From contig NZ_CP050063.1 of NCBI RefSeq assembly GCF_011604685.1, positions 4,176,501 to 4,240,500 on the forward strand: a DNA stretch of 64,000 nt, written 5' to 3'. The stretch comes from Spirosoma aureum (GTDB lineage Bacteria > Bacteroidota > Bacteroidia > Cytophagales > Spirosomataceae). Made by a program: the position numbers and the translations under genes. The notes under the pieces are model-generated. The model saw nothing but the letters and a program-made list of their open reading frames with translations, was not told the DNA's origin and did no database searches. Of this stretch, positions 44,635-52,796 are shown piece after piece (position 1 is the stretch's first letter; each line of letters opens with the position of its first letter).

Positions 44635-44864
44635 GGGTTTTGCGAAAATCCTGACATAAAGGCTTTAAAATCACCGGAATCCGTATAGTTAGGGCTAAGG
44701 GTCAATCCAATGGCCGAATAAGATTCGGGCTGGGTCGGCAAGTCAAAGTTCATACCCATAACGGCAATTTGATAGGATCGCTTTGTGATGAGTAGTGTCT
44801 TGGTAATTGGTATCCACTCGTTGAAAAGATATCTAAAATAGTAGAATAGAGCCTTCAGTTGATT
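44616..44864 (-). pseudogene. Start-less protein-like frame
   Basis: Open for 82 codons after a TAA at 44865-44867, with no ATG until MGMNFDLP. It reads FYYFRYLFNEWIPITKTLLITKRSYQIAVMGMNFDLPTQPESYSAIGLTLSPNYTDSGDFKAFMSGFSQNP and stops inside the inverted repeat. The alternation of polar and hydrophobic residues looks protein-like, so it may be the tail of a lost gene cut by the repeat. It could also be chance. Confidence 0.25.
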
Positions 44865-44899
44865 TTATCAACAGTCTATCATTTACCTAAATCCCAGTT

Positions 44900-46237
44900 A
44901 TGCGCTCAGTTGCATCCTATGTGTTCATGAGTTTGCTGGTATTCATCTTACCCATCGCTTGTATTGATCCAGAGGAAACGACCTTGTCTACGTCAAAGAC
45001 TATCCTTCTAGTAGAGGGTACGCTGACTGACCTGGCGGAACCCCAGATTATTAAGCTTAGCCAGGCACAGGCGGATCGACTAACCGGACAGTTCATGACA
45101 GTGCCCGTTACGAAAGCATCTGTGGACATTATGGTCGATTCTGCGCAGCTCATTAGCTGTCATGAGACTCTGGACGGAAGCTATCAACTGCCTGGCGATT
45201 TTAGAGGACAGGTGGGCCATGCCTATCAACTTCGCTTTACCCTCCCCAACGGAACCCGCTATGTATCCACCCAACAGGTAATGCCATCCGTCGCACCGAT
45301 TGACAGAATAACTGCTCGCTTTAATCCTGCCAGCTTATCCGTACAGCAACTAAACGGCTATACGGCAGCACATGACATCTTTATTGACAGCCAGGATCCT
45401 GGCAGCGAGCGAAATTATTACCGCTGGGAATGGAAACTCTGGGAGCGCCAATACTGGTGCCATAGCTGTCGGCAGGGTGTTTACTCAAAATACAAGGTGC
45501 TACCAACTGTTTACAGAGCACGTGATTACTTTGTAACAGGCACAGAACTGTATGAAGATTGTTTTACTCCCCCGGCGGGTAAGGCAGGGGAAGAAGCGCC
45601 TGAAGTTCCAAAGGAGGACTGGATTTATGATTATGGCTGCCAGACGCCATGTTGGCAGTTGATTTATGGGTATGATATTGTGGTGTTTGACGATCAGTTC
45701 ACCAATGGCAGGCCTATCATCCAGCAACGTGTGGCTCAGATTCCCTTTTATGATACGGGCCCTGGCCTGGTCGATGTACGCCAGTCATCCCTGACCGCTG
45801 ATGCTTACCGATATTATAAGCTTTTTCAGGAGCAGACCCAGCATACAGGCGGGTTGGCCGATACGCCACCTTCGGCTTTAGGGGGTAACGTGTATCAGGT
45901 AGATCATCCTCAAATTCGGGCAGTGGGCTACTTTTCCGCGTCAGCCATTTCGCTGGTTCACTATTGGCTGGATCGTAAAGATACGAAGGGTGTATCTTAT
46001 GGAGCGACTGGGCCAGTTGATACGCTGCGAGGCAATGGCTCTTACGGATCAGTCAGCGATGGGTTATTCTATGCACTAAATGCACGTCAGCCTACTTTAG
46101 AGCCTTCTCCACCGTATCTGGGCGAACGGCAAAAAGCCAAGGTTCGCTTATGGCCAAACACTGACCGGCCTCCGCTGGCACCGTGCCTGCAAAGTGATCG
46201 GCAAACACCGTTTAAGCCAGAAGGCTGGAAAGACTAA
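44900..46237 (+). CDS. DUF4249-family lipoprotein
   Basis: 445 aa. MRSVASYVFMSLLVFILPIACIDPEE has a lipobox Cys at about residue 21. The DUF4249 pattern follows: KTILLVEGTLTDLAEPQIIKLSQAQ, VTKASVDIMVDSAQLISCHET, then YQLRFTLPNGTRYVSTQQVMPSVAPID and a late ALGGNVYQVDHPQIRAVGYFSASAISL. Cys-rich stretches (YWCHSC, YGCQTPCWQ) may form disulfides. The family normally sits beside a TonB-dependent receptor, but none is adjacent here. Function unknown. Confidence 0.85.
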   Translation: MRSVASYVFMSLLVFILPIACIDPEETTLSTSKTILLVEGTLTDLAEPQIIKLSQAQADRLTGQFMTVPVTKASVDIMVDSAQLISCHETLDGSYQLPGDFRGQVGHAYQLRFTLPNGTRYVSTQQVMPSVAPIDRITARFNPASLSVQQLNGYTAAHDIFIDSQDPGSERNYYRWEWKLWERQYWCHSCRQGVYSKYKVLPTVYRARDYFVTGTELYEDCFTPPAGKAGEEAPEVPKEDWIYDYGCQTPCWQLIYGYDIVVFDDQFTNGRPIIQQRVAQIPFYDTGPGLVDVRQSSLTADAYRYYKLFQEQTQHTGGLADTPPSALGGNVYQVDHPQIRAVGYFSASAISLVHYWLDRKDTKGVSYGATGPVDTLRGNGSYGSVSDGLFYALNARQPTLEPSPPYLGERQKAKVRLWPNTDRPPLAPCLQSDRQTPFKPEGWKD

Positions 46238-46362
46238 ATCCTGTTTTAAGGGGCAATACTTGTAGATCTATAGTTGAAAGGTACAAACCGCGATGAATTG
46301 GTAGGATGATCCGAAAGGGAAATCGATTGGTATGATCAACCCAAAGGAGTGCGGGTGATTCC

Positions 46363-46548
46363 CTAAAAACTGGTGCCCCAAAACATCAATGAAAGTAGAA
46401 GTATACCGCTGCTTAGCATTAAACAGGAAGTTAATAAATTGCCAAACCGGGCCGGATGATCTAATTTATCGGAACTGAGTATGTTTCTAAAGAGAAAAGC
46501 GCCGACTAAAGCATCTACGATTCCGACACAGATAATAATAATTGTCAT
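46363..46548 (-). CDS. Small two-TM membrane protein (61 aa)
   Basis: ATG 46548. MTIIIICVGIVDALVGAFLF, then a charged loop (RNILSSDKLDHPARFG), then NLLTSCLMLSSGILLLSLMFW. A helix-loop-helix membrane hairpin is predicted. No family recognised; the even hydrophobic pattern supports a real protein. Confidence 0.5.
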   Translation of the reverse strand: MTIIIICVGIVDALVGAFLFRNILSSDKLDHPARFGNLLTSCLMLSSGILLLSLMFWGTSF

Positions 46549-46892
46549 AGCAGAAAACTGAGATAACAGGTAGTGAATATAATGCCAATTCTCTGGTAAA
46601 CTACTAATTGAAAGTCATTGGAGCAAAAACGTGCTTACCCGACTATAGCGTATAGTGCCATCGTTTAGATGCTATTAAGCCCGGAAATAATGGCTTCATT
46701 TTTCAGCGACAGTTAAGTTTATCGATTTAGTCGTGGAACAGCAGACATCGACATCCGTTGTGGATGTCTACCCACGTTGAGCGAATGGATTTACACTTAA
46801 ATGATCCGGGTACATAAGCATGACTCCATGTATCCAAGTCATATACGCAATTACCAACATTTTTGTAAGTCTGGCTGTATGTTCCAGGGAGC
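46549..46892. other. Intergenic, nothing recognised
   Basis: About 340 nt, AT-rich, with the promoter side of the 61-aa gene at its left. A longer minus frame (46727-46957) reads low-complexity Ser/Cys/Phe and looks like a shadow of the 48-aa gene. Confidence 0.4.
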
Positions 46893-47039
46893 CTACACGA
46901 AAAAGAACAACAGGATGGAGATGACCAAAAAGAAGAAAAGAATGCCGATAAAGACAAGCTTCCTGAGCCGGGTGTAATGAACGTAGCGGCTGTTACCCGC
47001 CAACAGGTACATTAGCTCGTTAATCCAATGGGAAATCAT
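46893..47039 (-). CDS. Single-TM small membrane protein (48 aa)
   Basis: ATG 47039 to TAG 46893. MISHWINELMYLLAGNSR, then YVHYTRLRKLVFIGILFFFL and VISILLFFFV. An amphipathic helix and a basic stretch precede one very hydrophobic C-terminal helix, so it should be a tail-anchored inner-membrane protein. The second ATG (47012) would give 39 aa. Small size makes it tentative. Confidence 0.42.
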   Translation of the reverse strand: MISHWINELMYLLAGNSRYVHYTRLRKLVFIGILFFFLVISILLFFFV

Positions 47040-47285
47040 AGCCAGCAGTAATTACCCTGATTTGACTAATCAAATTCCTGGCTGTCACCCCAGAACTGGT
47101 TATGAAATTGTTATGAAAATGATGGTGTTCTACATATTTACTTCCGAATAAAGTGAGGCTACAAGTTGATCTGTCGGCATCTAAATCGGGCGGTTCAGAC
47201 GAAATTTCCATTTTATAATATAGGCTTAACGTAGCCTTATTGGGAGCCAGCTACCTTTGTTGCGTAAACGACATAATGATTTACT

Positions 47286-47561
47286 ATGCGCTTTATCGCT
47301 GTTTTCAATCAACTGCAAACCGTCCGTAGCCTTGAGTTTGAGAGCTTAGTGGACGCACTGGATTTTTTGTTTTGGGGTTATGAAGACCATGAACTGATGC
47401 CACAGGGCATTTATGACGGTCTGACCGACAAGGCTACCCTTTATGACCATGCGGGCCAGTTCATTGACGGAATTGCTTTGGATTCTATCCGTAAGATTGC
47501 CCGTGAATATTTGACCGCAATTTCTCCATTCGCGGGACTTATGCAGCCCAGCGACGGCTAG
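47286..47561 (+). CDS. Small hypothetical protein (91 aa)
   Basis: MRFIAVFNQLQTVRSLEFESLVDALDFLFWGYEDHELMPQGIYDGLTDKATLYDHAGQFIDGIALDSIRKIAREYL. Acidic and soluble. The ATLYDHAGQFIDGI stretch and overall length suggest a small alpha/beta domain, but no family is recognised. It lies 75 nt before the 82-aa gene on the same strand. Confidence 0.55.
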   Translation: MRFIAVFNQLQTVRSLEFESLVDALDFLFWGYEDHELMPQGIYDGLTDKATLYDHAGQFIDGIALDSIRKIAREYLTAISPFAGLMQPSDG

Positions 47562-47636
47562 GCGTACAATTAATGCTGGTCAAGTGTGACTAATTGCAAA
47601 TCACGTCTTCACCTTTTTCAATAAATACAAGTGCCG

Positions 47637-47885
47637 ATGGCTCATCGAATGAAAGTAACTATCAGTAATATTATCGGGCTTTGGTTTGGGGCCGATACAC
47701 CCATTCGCCAGTACAAAATTCTTACGAATCCGGAAGTTTGGGCAGCCTGCCTTCACATAGCCGACGATTTTACGCCGGATTCAGGTGCTTTGACTCCGGA
47801 GCAATACCGAAAATCGGACAAAGTTTCGTTTGCCAGAGCAGTACAGGCGAAACTGAGCGAGACCGATGCTAATGTAATGGCTTAG
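47637..47885 (+). CDS. Small hypothetical protein (about 82 aa)
   Basis: Starts ATG 47637 (MAHRMKVTISN) or ATG 47649 (MKVTISN); GTG 47631 is less likely. It reads IIGLWFGADTPIRQYKILTNPEVWAACLHIADDF and ends LTPEQYRKSDKVSFARAVQAKLSETDANV. Soluble. No family recognised. Possible two-gene unit with the 91-aa gene. Confidence 0.48.
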   Translation: MAHRMKVTISNIIGLWFGADTPIRQYKILTNPEVWAACLHIADDFTPDSGALTPEQYRKSDKVSFARAVQAKLSETDANVMA

Positions 47886-48008
47886 CTATAAAACACTTAC
47901 GGCACTGTTTGCCGCCAATCATGCCGGAAAAAGTTTATCCATACTTCAATAAACCGAAAGTGTCCTGAACGTTACTGCCTTATCAATAGGACGGTATGCT
48001 AATCACCA

Positions 48009-49880
48009 ATGAAAAGACCGCTTTTTTTGGCGATGCTGTTCTGGAGTCTCGTCGTTTTCAACGGCAGAGCCCAGTCAGCTAGTCGCTATACACCTGCCCA
48101 GGCCCACTCTCATAACGACTATGAACAGACGATTCCGTTCTGGCAGGCCTACGACCAGAAATTCGGGTCGATTGAAGCGGATATCTACCGGCGGGACGGG
48201 CAACTCTACGTGGCCCATGATTCGGCCGATATAACCCCTAGCCGAACATTGGAGGCTTTGTATATCAGGCCAATTGTAGAAAAAGTCCGGTCTGGTAACG
48301 GGCAAATTTATCCGGGAGCTACGTATGGCCTTCAATGGTTGATCGACCTGAAAACACCAGCTCGACTGTCCTTACCTCTATTGGTACAGGCGCTAAGTGC
48401 TTATCCGGACGTTTTTGGTACGGGTGGCCCGGTGCGGGTCGTTGTCAGTGGCAATGTGCCTGCTCCTGATCAATTTAAGCAATACCCTGACTGGATTCTT
48501 TTCGATGGTCGACCTGAGGTCGATTATACGCATGAACAGGCAGGCCACATTGGATTAATTAGCCAGAGCTTTACCCAATACAGCCGCTGGAATGGAAAAG
48601 GACTTATTGTCAAAAAAGAACGAACCAGGATTCAGCAATTAATTCAACAGGTTCATCGTCAGGGGAAGAAGATTCGATTCTGGGCTACGCCCGATAACAT
48701 TAACACCTGGAAAACGCTGATGAATCTGGGCGTTGACTTTATCAATACCGATCAGATCGCTCCGCTTGGCCATTTTCTGAGTTTACGCCAAACCGCCGAA
48801 TATCAGAATCCAACACCATATCCGATTTATCAGCCTCGTTACCGCAACAATGATAGCCGTAGTCGTGTCAAAAACGTTATTCTGCTGATTGGTGATGGAA
48901 TGGGGCTTGCCCAGATCTATGCCGGACTCACGGCTAACCGGGGAGAACTCAATCTGGCAAAGCTGCTCAATATTGGTTTCTCTAAAACGAGTGCCGCCGA
49001 CACGTATATTACCGATTCGGCCGCCGGAGGAACGGCCATGGCAACCGGCCAGAAAACCAACAACCGGGCTATTGGAGTCGATTCGACGGGCAAGCAGTGG
49101 CCTGCCATTCCGGCTCTCATAAAAAAATGGGACATGGTCAGTGGCCTTGTTTCTGCTGGTCCGATTACCGACGCGACTCCAGCGGTTTTTTATGCGCACC
49201 AGCCAGACCGCGCCTTCGAACGGGAAATTGCGGGCGATTTTTTGAGGGAGCCCGTACAAATTCTGATTGGGGGTAGCTATCGGTATTTTCAGGAAGAAAA
49301 AGTATTGGATACACTTCGCCAGCGTGGGTATCAGATAGGAACGAGCTTTAGCCAATTGGAAGGACTCAAGCAGCCCTTCGTGCTGCTCGACGATCAGGCG
49401 GTCGTTCCGATAAAACAAGGTCGGCAGGATTTTCTGGTCAAAAGCCTTCAAAAAACGCTTACGGAGTTAAAAGAAAATAAGAATGGCTTTTTTATAATGG
49501 CTGAAGGCGCTCAGATCGACTACGGTGGTCATGCCAATGAAATGGGTTATGTCGTTCAGGAAATGCTGGATTTCGATCGGACCATTGGGGAAGCCATGCG
49601 TTTTGCTGACTCCAATGGCGAAACACTCATAATCATCACCGCTGATCATGAAACGGGTGGATTGAGTTTGCTCGATGGCGACCTAAAGCGCGGCTATGTG
49701 GATGGTCATTTCAGTACCAATGATCACTCGGGAATTATGGTGCCTGTGTTTGCTTACGGCCCTCATTCGCTCGACTTCCGGGGCGTTTATGAGAATACTC
49801 AGATTCACCATAAGATCATGTCTATTCTAGCGCGCTATCATTCCCAGCCGCAAAAACTAACGAACAAGGTCACCCACTGA
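48009..49880 (+). CDS. Fusion of a GDPD/PI-PLC-like domain with an alkaline phosphatase
   Basis: 623 aa with signal peptide (MKRPLFLAMLFWSLVVFNGRAQ). Residues about 28-260 look like a phosphodiesterase barrel: AQAHSHNDYEQ, EADIYRRDGQLYVAHDS, DLKTPARLSLPLLVQAL, KIRFWATPDNINTWKTLMNLGVDFINTDQ. From about 290 a full PhoA-family phosphatase follows: NVILLIGDGMGLAQI with metal Asp, ITDSAAGGTAMATG with Ser about 337 as nucleophile, AEGAQIDYGGHANEMG, IIITADHETGG and NDHSG, the metal ligands. It could first cut a phosphodiester and then remove the phosphate, scavenging phosphorus in the periplasm. Both halves keep their main motifs. Confidence 0.88.
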   Translation: MKRPLFLAMLFWSLVVFNGRAQSASRYTPAQAHSHNDYEQTIPFWQAYDQKFGSIEADIYRRDGQLYVAHDSADITPSRTLEALYIRPIVEKVRSGNGQIYPGATYGLQWLIDLKTPARLSLPLLVQALSAYPDVFGTGGPVRVVVSGNVPAPDQFKQYPDWILFDGRPEVDYTHEQAGHIGLISQSFTQYSRWNGKGLIVKKERTRIQQLIQQVHRQGKKIRFWATPDNINTWKTLMNLGVDFINTDQIAPLGHFLSLRQTAEYQNPTPYPIYQPRYRNNDSRSRVKNVILLIGDGMGLAQIYAGLTANRGELNLAKLLNIGFSKTSAADTYITDSAAGGTAMATGQKTNNRAIGVDSTGKQWPAIPALIKKWDMVSGLVSAGPITDATPAVFYAHQPDRAFEREIAGDFLREPVQILIGGSYRYFQEEKVLDTLRQRGYQIGTSFSQLEGLKQPFVLLDDQAVVPIKQGRQDFLVKSLQKTLTELKENKNGFFIMAEGAQIDYGGHANEMGYVVQEMLDFDRTIGEAMRFADSNGETLIIITADHETGGLSLLDGDLKRGYVDGHFSTNDHSGIMVPVFAYGPHSLDFRGVYENTQIHHKIMSILARYHSQPQKLTNKVTH

Positions 49881-49934
49881 CTGAACGTTTTGAGAAACCT
49901 GTTGTTCATACCAGATGCAATAGGATAGATCCCA

Positions 49935-49960
49935 GAGGTCAGGTTGAAGTACCTGACCTC
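49935..49960. terminator. Hairpin after the phosphatase gene
   Basis: GAGGTCAGGT (49935-49944) and ACCTGACCTC (49951-49960) form a perfect 10-bp stem with the loop TGAAGT. No T tract follows, so termination is only likely. Confidence 0.5.
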
Positions 49961-50138
49961 AACGTCTATACCCGAAAAACATAGTCCAAACAAACGGGTA
50001 GCCATCTAATCAACTGTACAAATTTAATCACCCAACAGTAAGTACAGGAAACCGATGGTGTATGCTAACCCGTCAAATGTTCTGTACAGAACTGTAGAAT
50101 CAAAACTGATCCTGACAGACCATAGATGACTAAACACC

Positions 50139-50162
50139 AAAGCCCGGCTTGTGCCGGGCTTT
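50139..50162 (-). terminator. Terminator after the 120-aa secreted protein gene
   Basis: AAAGCCCGGC (50139-50148) and GCCGGGCTTT (50153-50162) form a GC-rich 10-bp stem with the loop TTGT. It lies 34 nt beyond the leftward gene's stop codon. Confidence 0.78.
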
Positions 50163-50196
50163 CGGGTAATGTATTGGTGGGACTTTTGTGACTAGC

Positions 50197-50559
50197 TTAT
50201 TGCATGGCCACAACCCGACTGGCTTGTTGCACGGGCTGAGAAGACAGATTCAATTGCTTCCGGATGCTGCCTTCTTTTGAGGCTACTTCCAGCTCATACT
50301 TGCCATCGACAAGCTCATCAACATTCAACTTCACCGCATATTTTTCGGCTTTCTTGTCGATGCTCTGACGGAAAACAATCCGATGGTCAGAACTACGAAG
50401 CAGGATAACAACGGGTACTTCAGCCGTCTTGACGACCGCTACGCGGATCTGGTTGTTGATCGTCACATAGGCACTTGCATCGAAAGAGAGCGTCTTTGGC
50501 GTAGTAGGGTTTGCAAGGGTGGCAGTGCTCATCAGAATTGAAGCGACCAATTTGTTCAT
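50197..50559 (-). CDS. Small secreted protein, Ig-like (about 120 aa)
   Basis: ATG 50559 gives a signal peptide MNKLVASILMSTATLA; ATG 50574 adds five residues. The mature part is beta-rich (KTLSFDASAYVTINNQIRVAVVKTAEVPVVILLRSSDHRIVFRQSIDKKAEKYAVKLNVDELVDGKYELEV), which looks like one Ig/fibronectin-type sandwich domain. Similar small secreted proteins are common in Cytophagia. No defined function. It ends at the terminator at 50139-50162. Confidence 0.65.
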   Translation of the reverse strand: MNKLVASILMSTATLANPTTPKTLSFDASAYVTINNQIRVAVVKTAEVPVVILLRSSDHRIVFRQSIDKKAEKYAVKLNVDELVDGKYELEVASKEGSIRKQLNLSSQPVQQASRVVAMQ

Positions 50560-51027
50560 TAATGGTAGTAACATGGTTGTATTGTTGTTTAGTGTTTGTG
50601 GGATTGAGTTGTTTATCTGTTCACTATAGATAAGCCAAAGGTTGTGCCAATATGAGATAATTGCTGATTATCAATTAGTTGTACTTTGCTTCTGCACCTG
50701 GTACTGTCCGCAACTGGACAACTATTGTTCACTTGCGGACAAAAGTAGATCAGGAATAAACCGAGGGATAAACTGCAACTGGTGAGATGTAGAAAATAAG
50801 GAACAGAGTGTCGATAAGGCTACGTCAACTGTTTTATGGATTAAACCAATTTGCCTGACTGAGGTCAATCGATCTGTGTATCTACTGGATCGTTGACCGA
50901 ACGAAAAAAAATTAGTTAACTACAACCCTTTCACATTTAATAAGGTCAACACATAAATAGATGACACAAGTAGAATACTGGACTTGTAATCATTAGTTGA
51001 GCAGACAGTAATTAATCAGAAACCGTT
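50560..51027. other. Intergenic, divergent promoters only
   Basis: About 470 nt between the leftward secreted protein gene and the rightward 74-aa gene. No open frame or strong hairpin seen. It must hold both promoters. Confidence 0.45.
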
Positions 51028-51252
51028 ATGAAGTATCAGGTAATCTCAATGAGTTGGTCTAAAGATGTACCAATGGGAGATAAGCGAACGGTAGTTCCTT
51101 TCGCAAATGGGTTAGATATGCTGTCGGCTTGCCGGCAATATGCCAATGAACGTGGGTACAAGCTTCTGGCAGAGCGGGCTGATGGGCATGTTGCTTTATA
51201 CTGGAATGAGGCTGGAAGATTAGTACGGCTGGCGATTGAGAAAGCCGATTAA
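51028..51252 (+). CDS. Small hypothetical protein (74 aa)
   Basis: MKYQVISMSWSKDVPMGDKRTVVPFANGLDMLSACRQYANERGYKLLAERADGHVALYWNEAGRLVRLAIEKAD. Soluble, alpha/beta pattern, no signal. The ATG follows AGAAACCGTT with only a weak ribosome-binding site. It ends 48 nt before a very long palindromic terminator. Family not recognised. Confidence 0.55.
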   Translation: MKYQVISMSWSKDVPMGDKRTVVPFANGLDMLSACRQYANERGYKLLAERADGHVALYWNEAGRLVRLAIEKAD

Positions 51253-51300
51253 GAAACGACAAGCCATTTCAGGAATGACTTATCCCTAAACAAAAAGTTT

Positions 51301-51365
51301 GAATAGAATCCTGTAAAAAAAGCCAGCTTCTGTCAGAAGCTGGCTTTTTTTACAGGATTCTATTC
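51301..51365. terminator. Bidirectional terminator, perfect 30-bp stem
   Basis: 51301-51330 pairs without mismatch with 51336-51365 across the loop TGTCA. The core is AAAAAAAGCCAGCTTC/GAAGCTGGCTTTTTTT, giving T tracts on both strands. It separates the convergent 74-aa and 53-aa genes. Confidence 0.92.
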
Positions 51366-51373
51366 GGGATCTA

Positions 51374-51535
51374 TCAAACGCTTCGACCCTGAATCAGTCG
51401 GAGCACAACGGCAATGATGGCGATAACCAGTAACACGTGAATCAGGCCGCCCATGCCGAAGCTATTAAACCCTAAAAAGCCCAGCAGCCAGATTATGATT
51501 AAAATGACAGCGATGGTGTACAGTAAATTGCCCAT
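51374..51535 (-). CDS. Lmo0937-family small membrane protein
   Basis: 53 aa, ATG 51535 to TGA 51374. MGNLLYTIAVILIIIWLLGF, then LGFNSFGMGGLIHVLLVIAI and IAVVLRLIQGRSV. Two helices with WLLGF and GGLIHVLLVIAIIAVVLRLI are the signature of the short lmo0937/DUF5670 family, whose role is unknown but which is often stress-linked. The stop codon lies just outside the 30-bp-stem terminator. Confidence 0.85.
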   Translation of the reverse strand: MGNLLYTIAVILIIIWLLGFLGFNSFGMGGLIHVLLVIAIIAVVLRLIQGRSV

Positions 51536-51703
51536 GACGTAAAGAAGCTTAAGTTGAGTATCAATGTGATATTGAAACTAAAACTTTCTCGTTAGGCAAA
51601 TGGCTAAAAACCTGAGCGAATGGTACAACTATCTGTGCATATAGTCATGTGTTAACGAACATGCGATTAAATTATTCTCGCAATTTATTTGCATTTGCCT
51701 GAT

Positions 51704-52462
51704 TTACAGTACGTTGATTTTTCCGGCCCGGTAGGGGGCAAGTTGGGCTGAATCTGCAGAGAGCTCTGTGACCAGATAATCAATCTGGCCAAGGTCAGCT
51801 ACTTTCATACGCATTACGCTATTCATTTTCTCGGAAATAGCCAGTACAGCCACTTTCTCTGCAGCCCGGATCATGGCTTTTTTTGCCTGCACTGTTTCCC
51901 AGTCCGAGTCAGTAAGACCTTCTTTCGGGTCGATGGCATTTGTACCCATAATACACAGGTCTACCTTCAATTCGGACAATCGCTGATAGACTTCACCGCC
52001 AACACTCATCTGACTGTAGCGGGAGATTTGACCACCAATCATAATGATTTCCAGATTCGGTTTATCGAGCAGTTCAACAGCCGTCAGCGGATTGACCGTT
52101 ATGAACGTCGCTTTTAAATCGGCTGGAATCATTTTGATAAACTCCCGGATGGTAGTTCCGCCACCCATCAGAATCAACATGCCATCGTGCAGCAGAGTCA
52201 GGGCTTTCTCGGCAATCGTTATTTTGCTTTGATGTGCATACGTTTCCTGCAATTGCGAGGAGTGGTGGTATGCCTTCGACATGGCTCCTCCGCGAATTTT
52301 TATCAGCTTCCCTTCATCTGACAAATCGTTAATGTCGCGCCGAACGGTATCTTCTGAAACGTTAAGTGTAGCGGCCAGATCAGTCAGACTCATGCGAGTA
52401 TGAAGACTTACCTGCTTTATAATCAATTCTTTACGCTCGTCCTTTAAAAAAGCAATTGACAT
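51704..52462 (-). CDS. DeoR/GlpR-family transcription regulator
   Basis: 252 aa. The N-terminal DeoR helix-turn-helix is ERKELIIKQVSLHTRMSLTDLAATLNVSEDTVRRDINDLSDEGKLIKIRGGA (residues about 9-60). The sensor part (about 75-235) has LLHDGMLILMGGGTTIREF, FITVNPLTAVELL, IMIGGQISRYSQMSVGGE and CIMGTNAIDPKEGLTDSD, the sugar-phosphate-binding DeoR C-domain. It is divergent from SusC across 334 nt that contain GCAAAnnTTTGC-like sites, so it probably represses the SusC-to-amidohydrolase operon until a sugar phosphate binds. Confidence 0.9.
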   Translation of the reverse strand: MSIAFLKDERKELIIKQVSLHTRMSLTDLAATLNVSEDTVRRDINDLSDEGKLIKIRGGAMSKAYHHSSQLQETYAHQSKITIAEKALTLLHDGMLILMGGGTTIREFIKMIPADLKATFITVNPLTAVELLDKPNLEIIMIGGQISRYSQMSVGGEVYQRLSELKVDLCIMGTNAIDPKEGLTDSDWETVQAKKAMIRAAEKVAVLAISEKMNSVMRMKVADLGQIDYLVTELSADSAQLAPYRAGKINVL

Positions 52463-52648
52463 AGAGTGATCGGAGATCAGTTATTCGACGTAAAAGCAAA
52501 AATAGGGCTAAATCTTACCCATCCGTACTATATCCTAACAAAAAGCCTGACACATTACCGCAGTTTTTGCTATGAACTTCGTAAATATTTCAAAATTCAT
52601 CTATAAAACATAAGTAAATCGTATCATTTGCATAGAATTGGTTGATTT

Positions 52649-52736
52649 GATGCAAAAAAATAAAATATTGTTTGCATCTACTAGCTTTGGATCTCTATAT
52701 TGCGCAAAAATTGCAGATTAATATCGCAAAATTTGC
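52649..52736. promoter_or_regulatory. Cluster of TTTGCA-type operator sites between DeoR and SusC genes
   Basis: GATGCAAA (52649-52656) is inverted as TTTGCATC (52671-52678). Two further palindromes, GCAAAAATTGC (52704-52714) and GCAAAATTTGC (52726-52736), are 22 bp apart, two helical turns. A TAGCTTTG at 52682-52689 could be a -7 box. These fit binding sites of the DeoR protein. Confidence 0.55.
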
Positions 52737-52796
52737 AAGCGGCAGTTGCTTCCGTCAGTATTAACCTATCTAGTCAACCATTAATGTGGCATCTCT

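Noticed and set aside
33744..47900. Search for a defence system or toxin-antitoxin pair in the accessory stretch
   Set aside because: None of the small genes shows known toxin, antitoxin, nuclease or defence motifs, and the paired 92-aa and 86-aa genes have no recognisable toxin or antitoxin fold.
48783..49451. Minus-strand frame of 222 codons opposite the phosphatase gene
   Set aside because: Antisense to the metal-binding core of the phosphatase; no domain seen.
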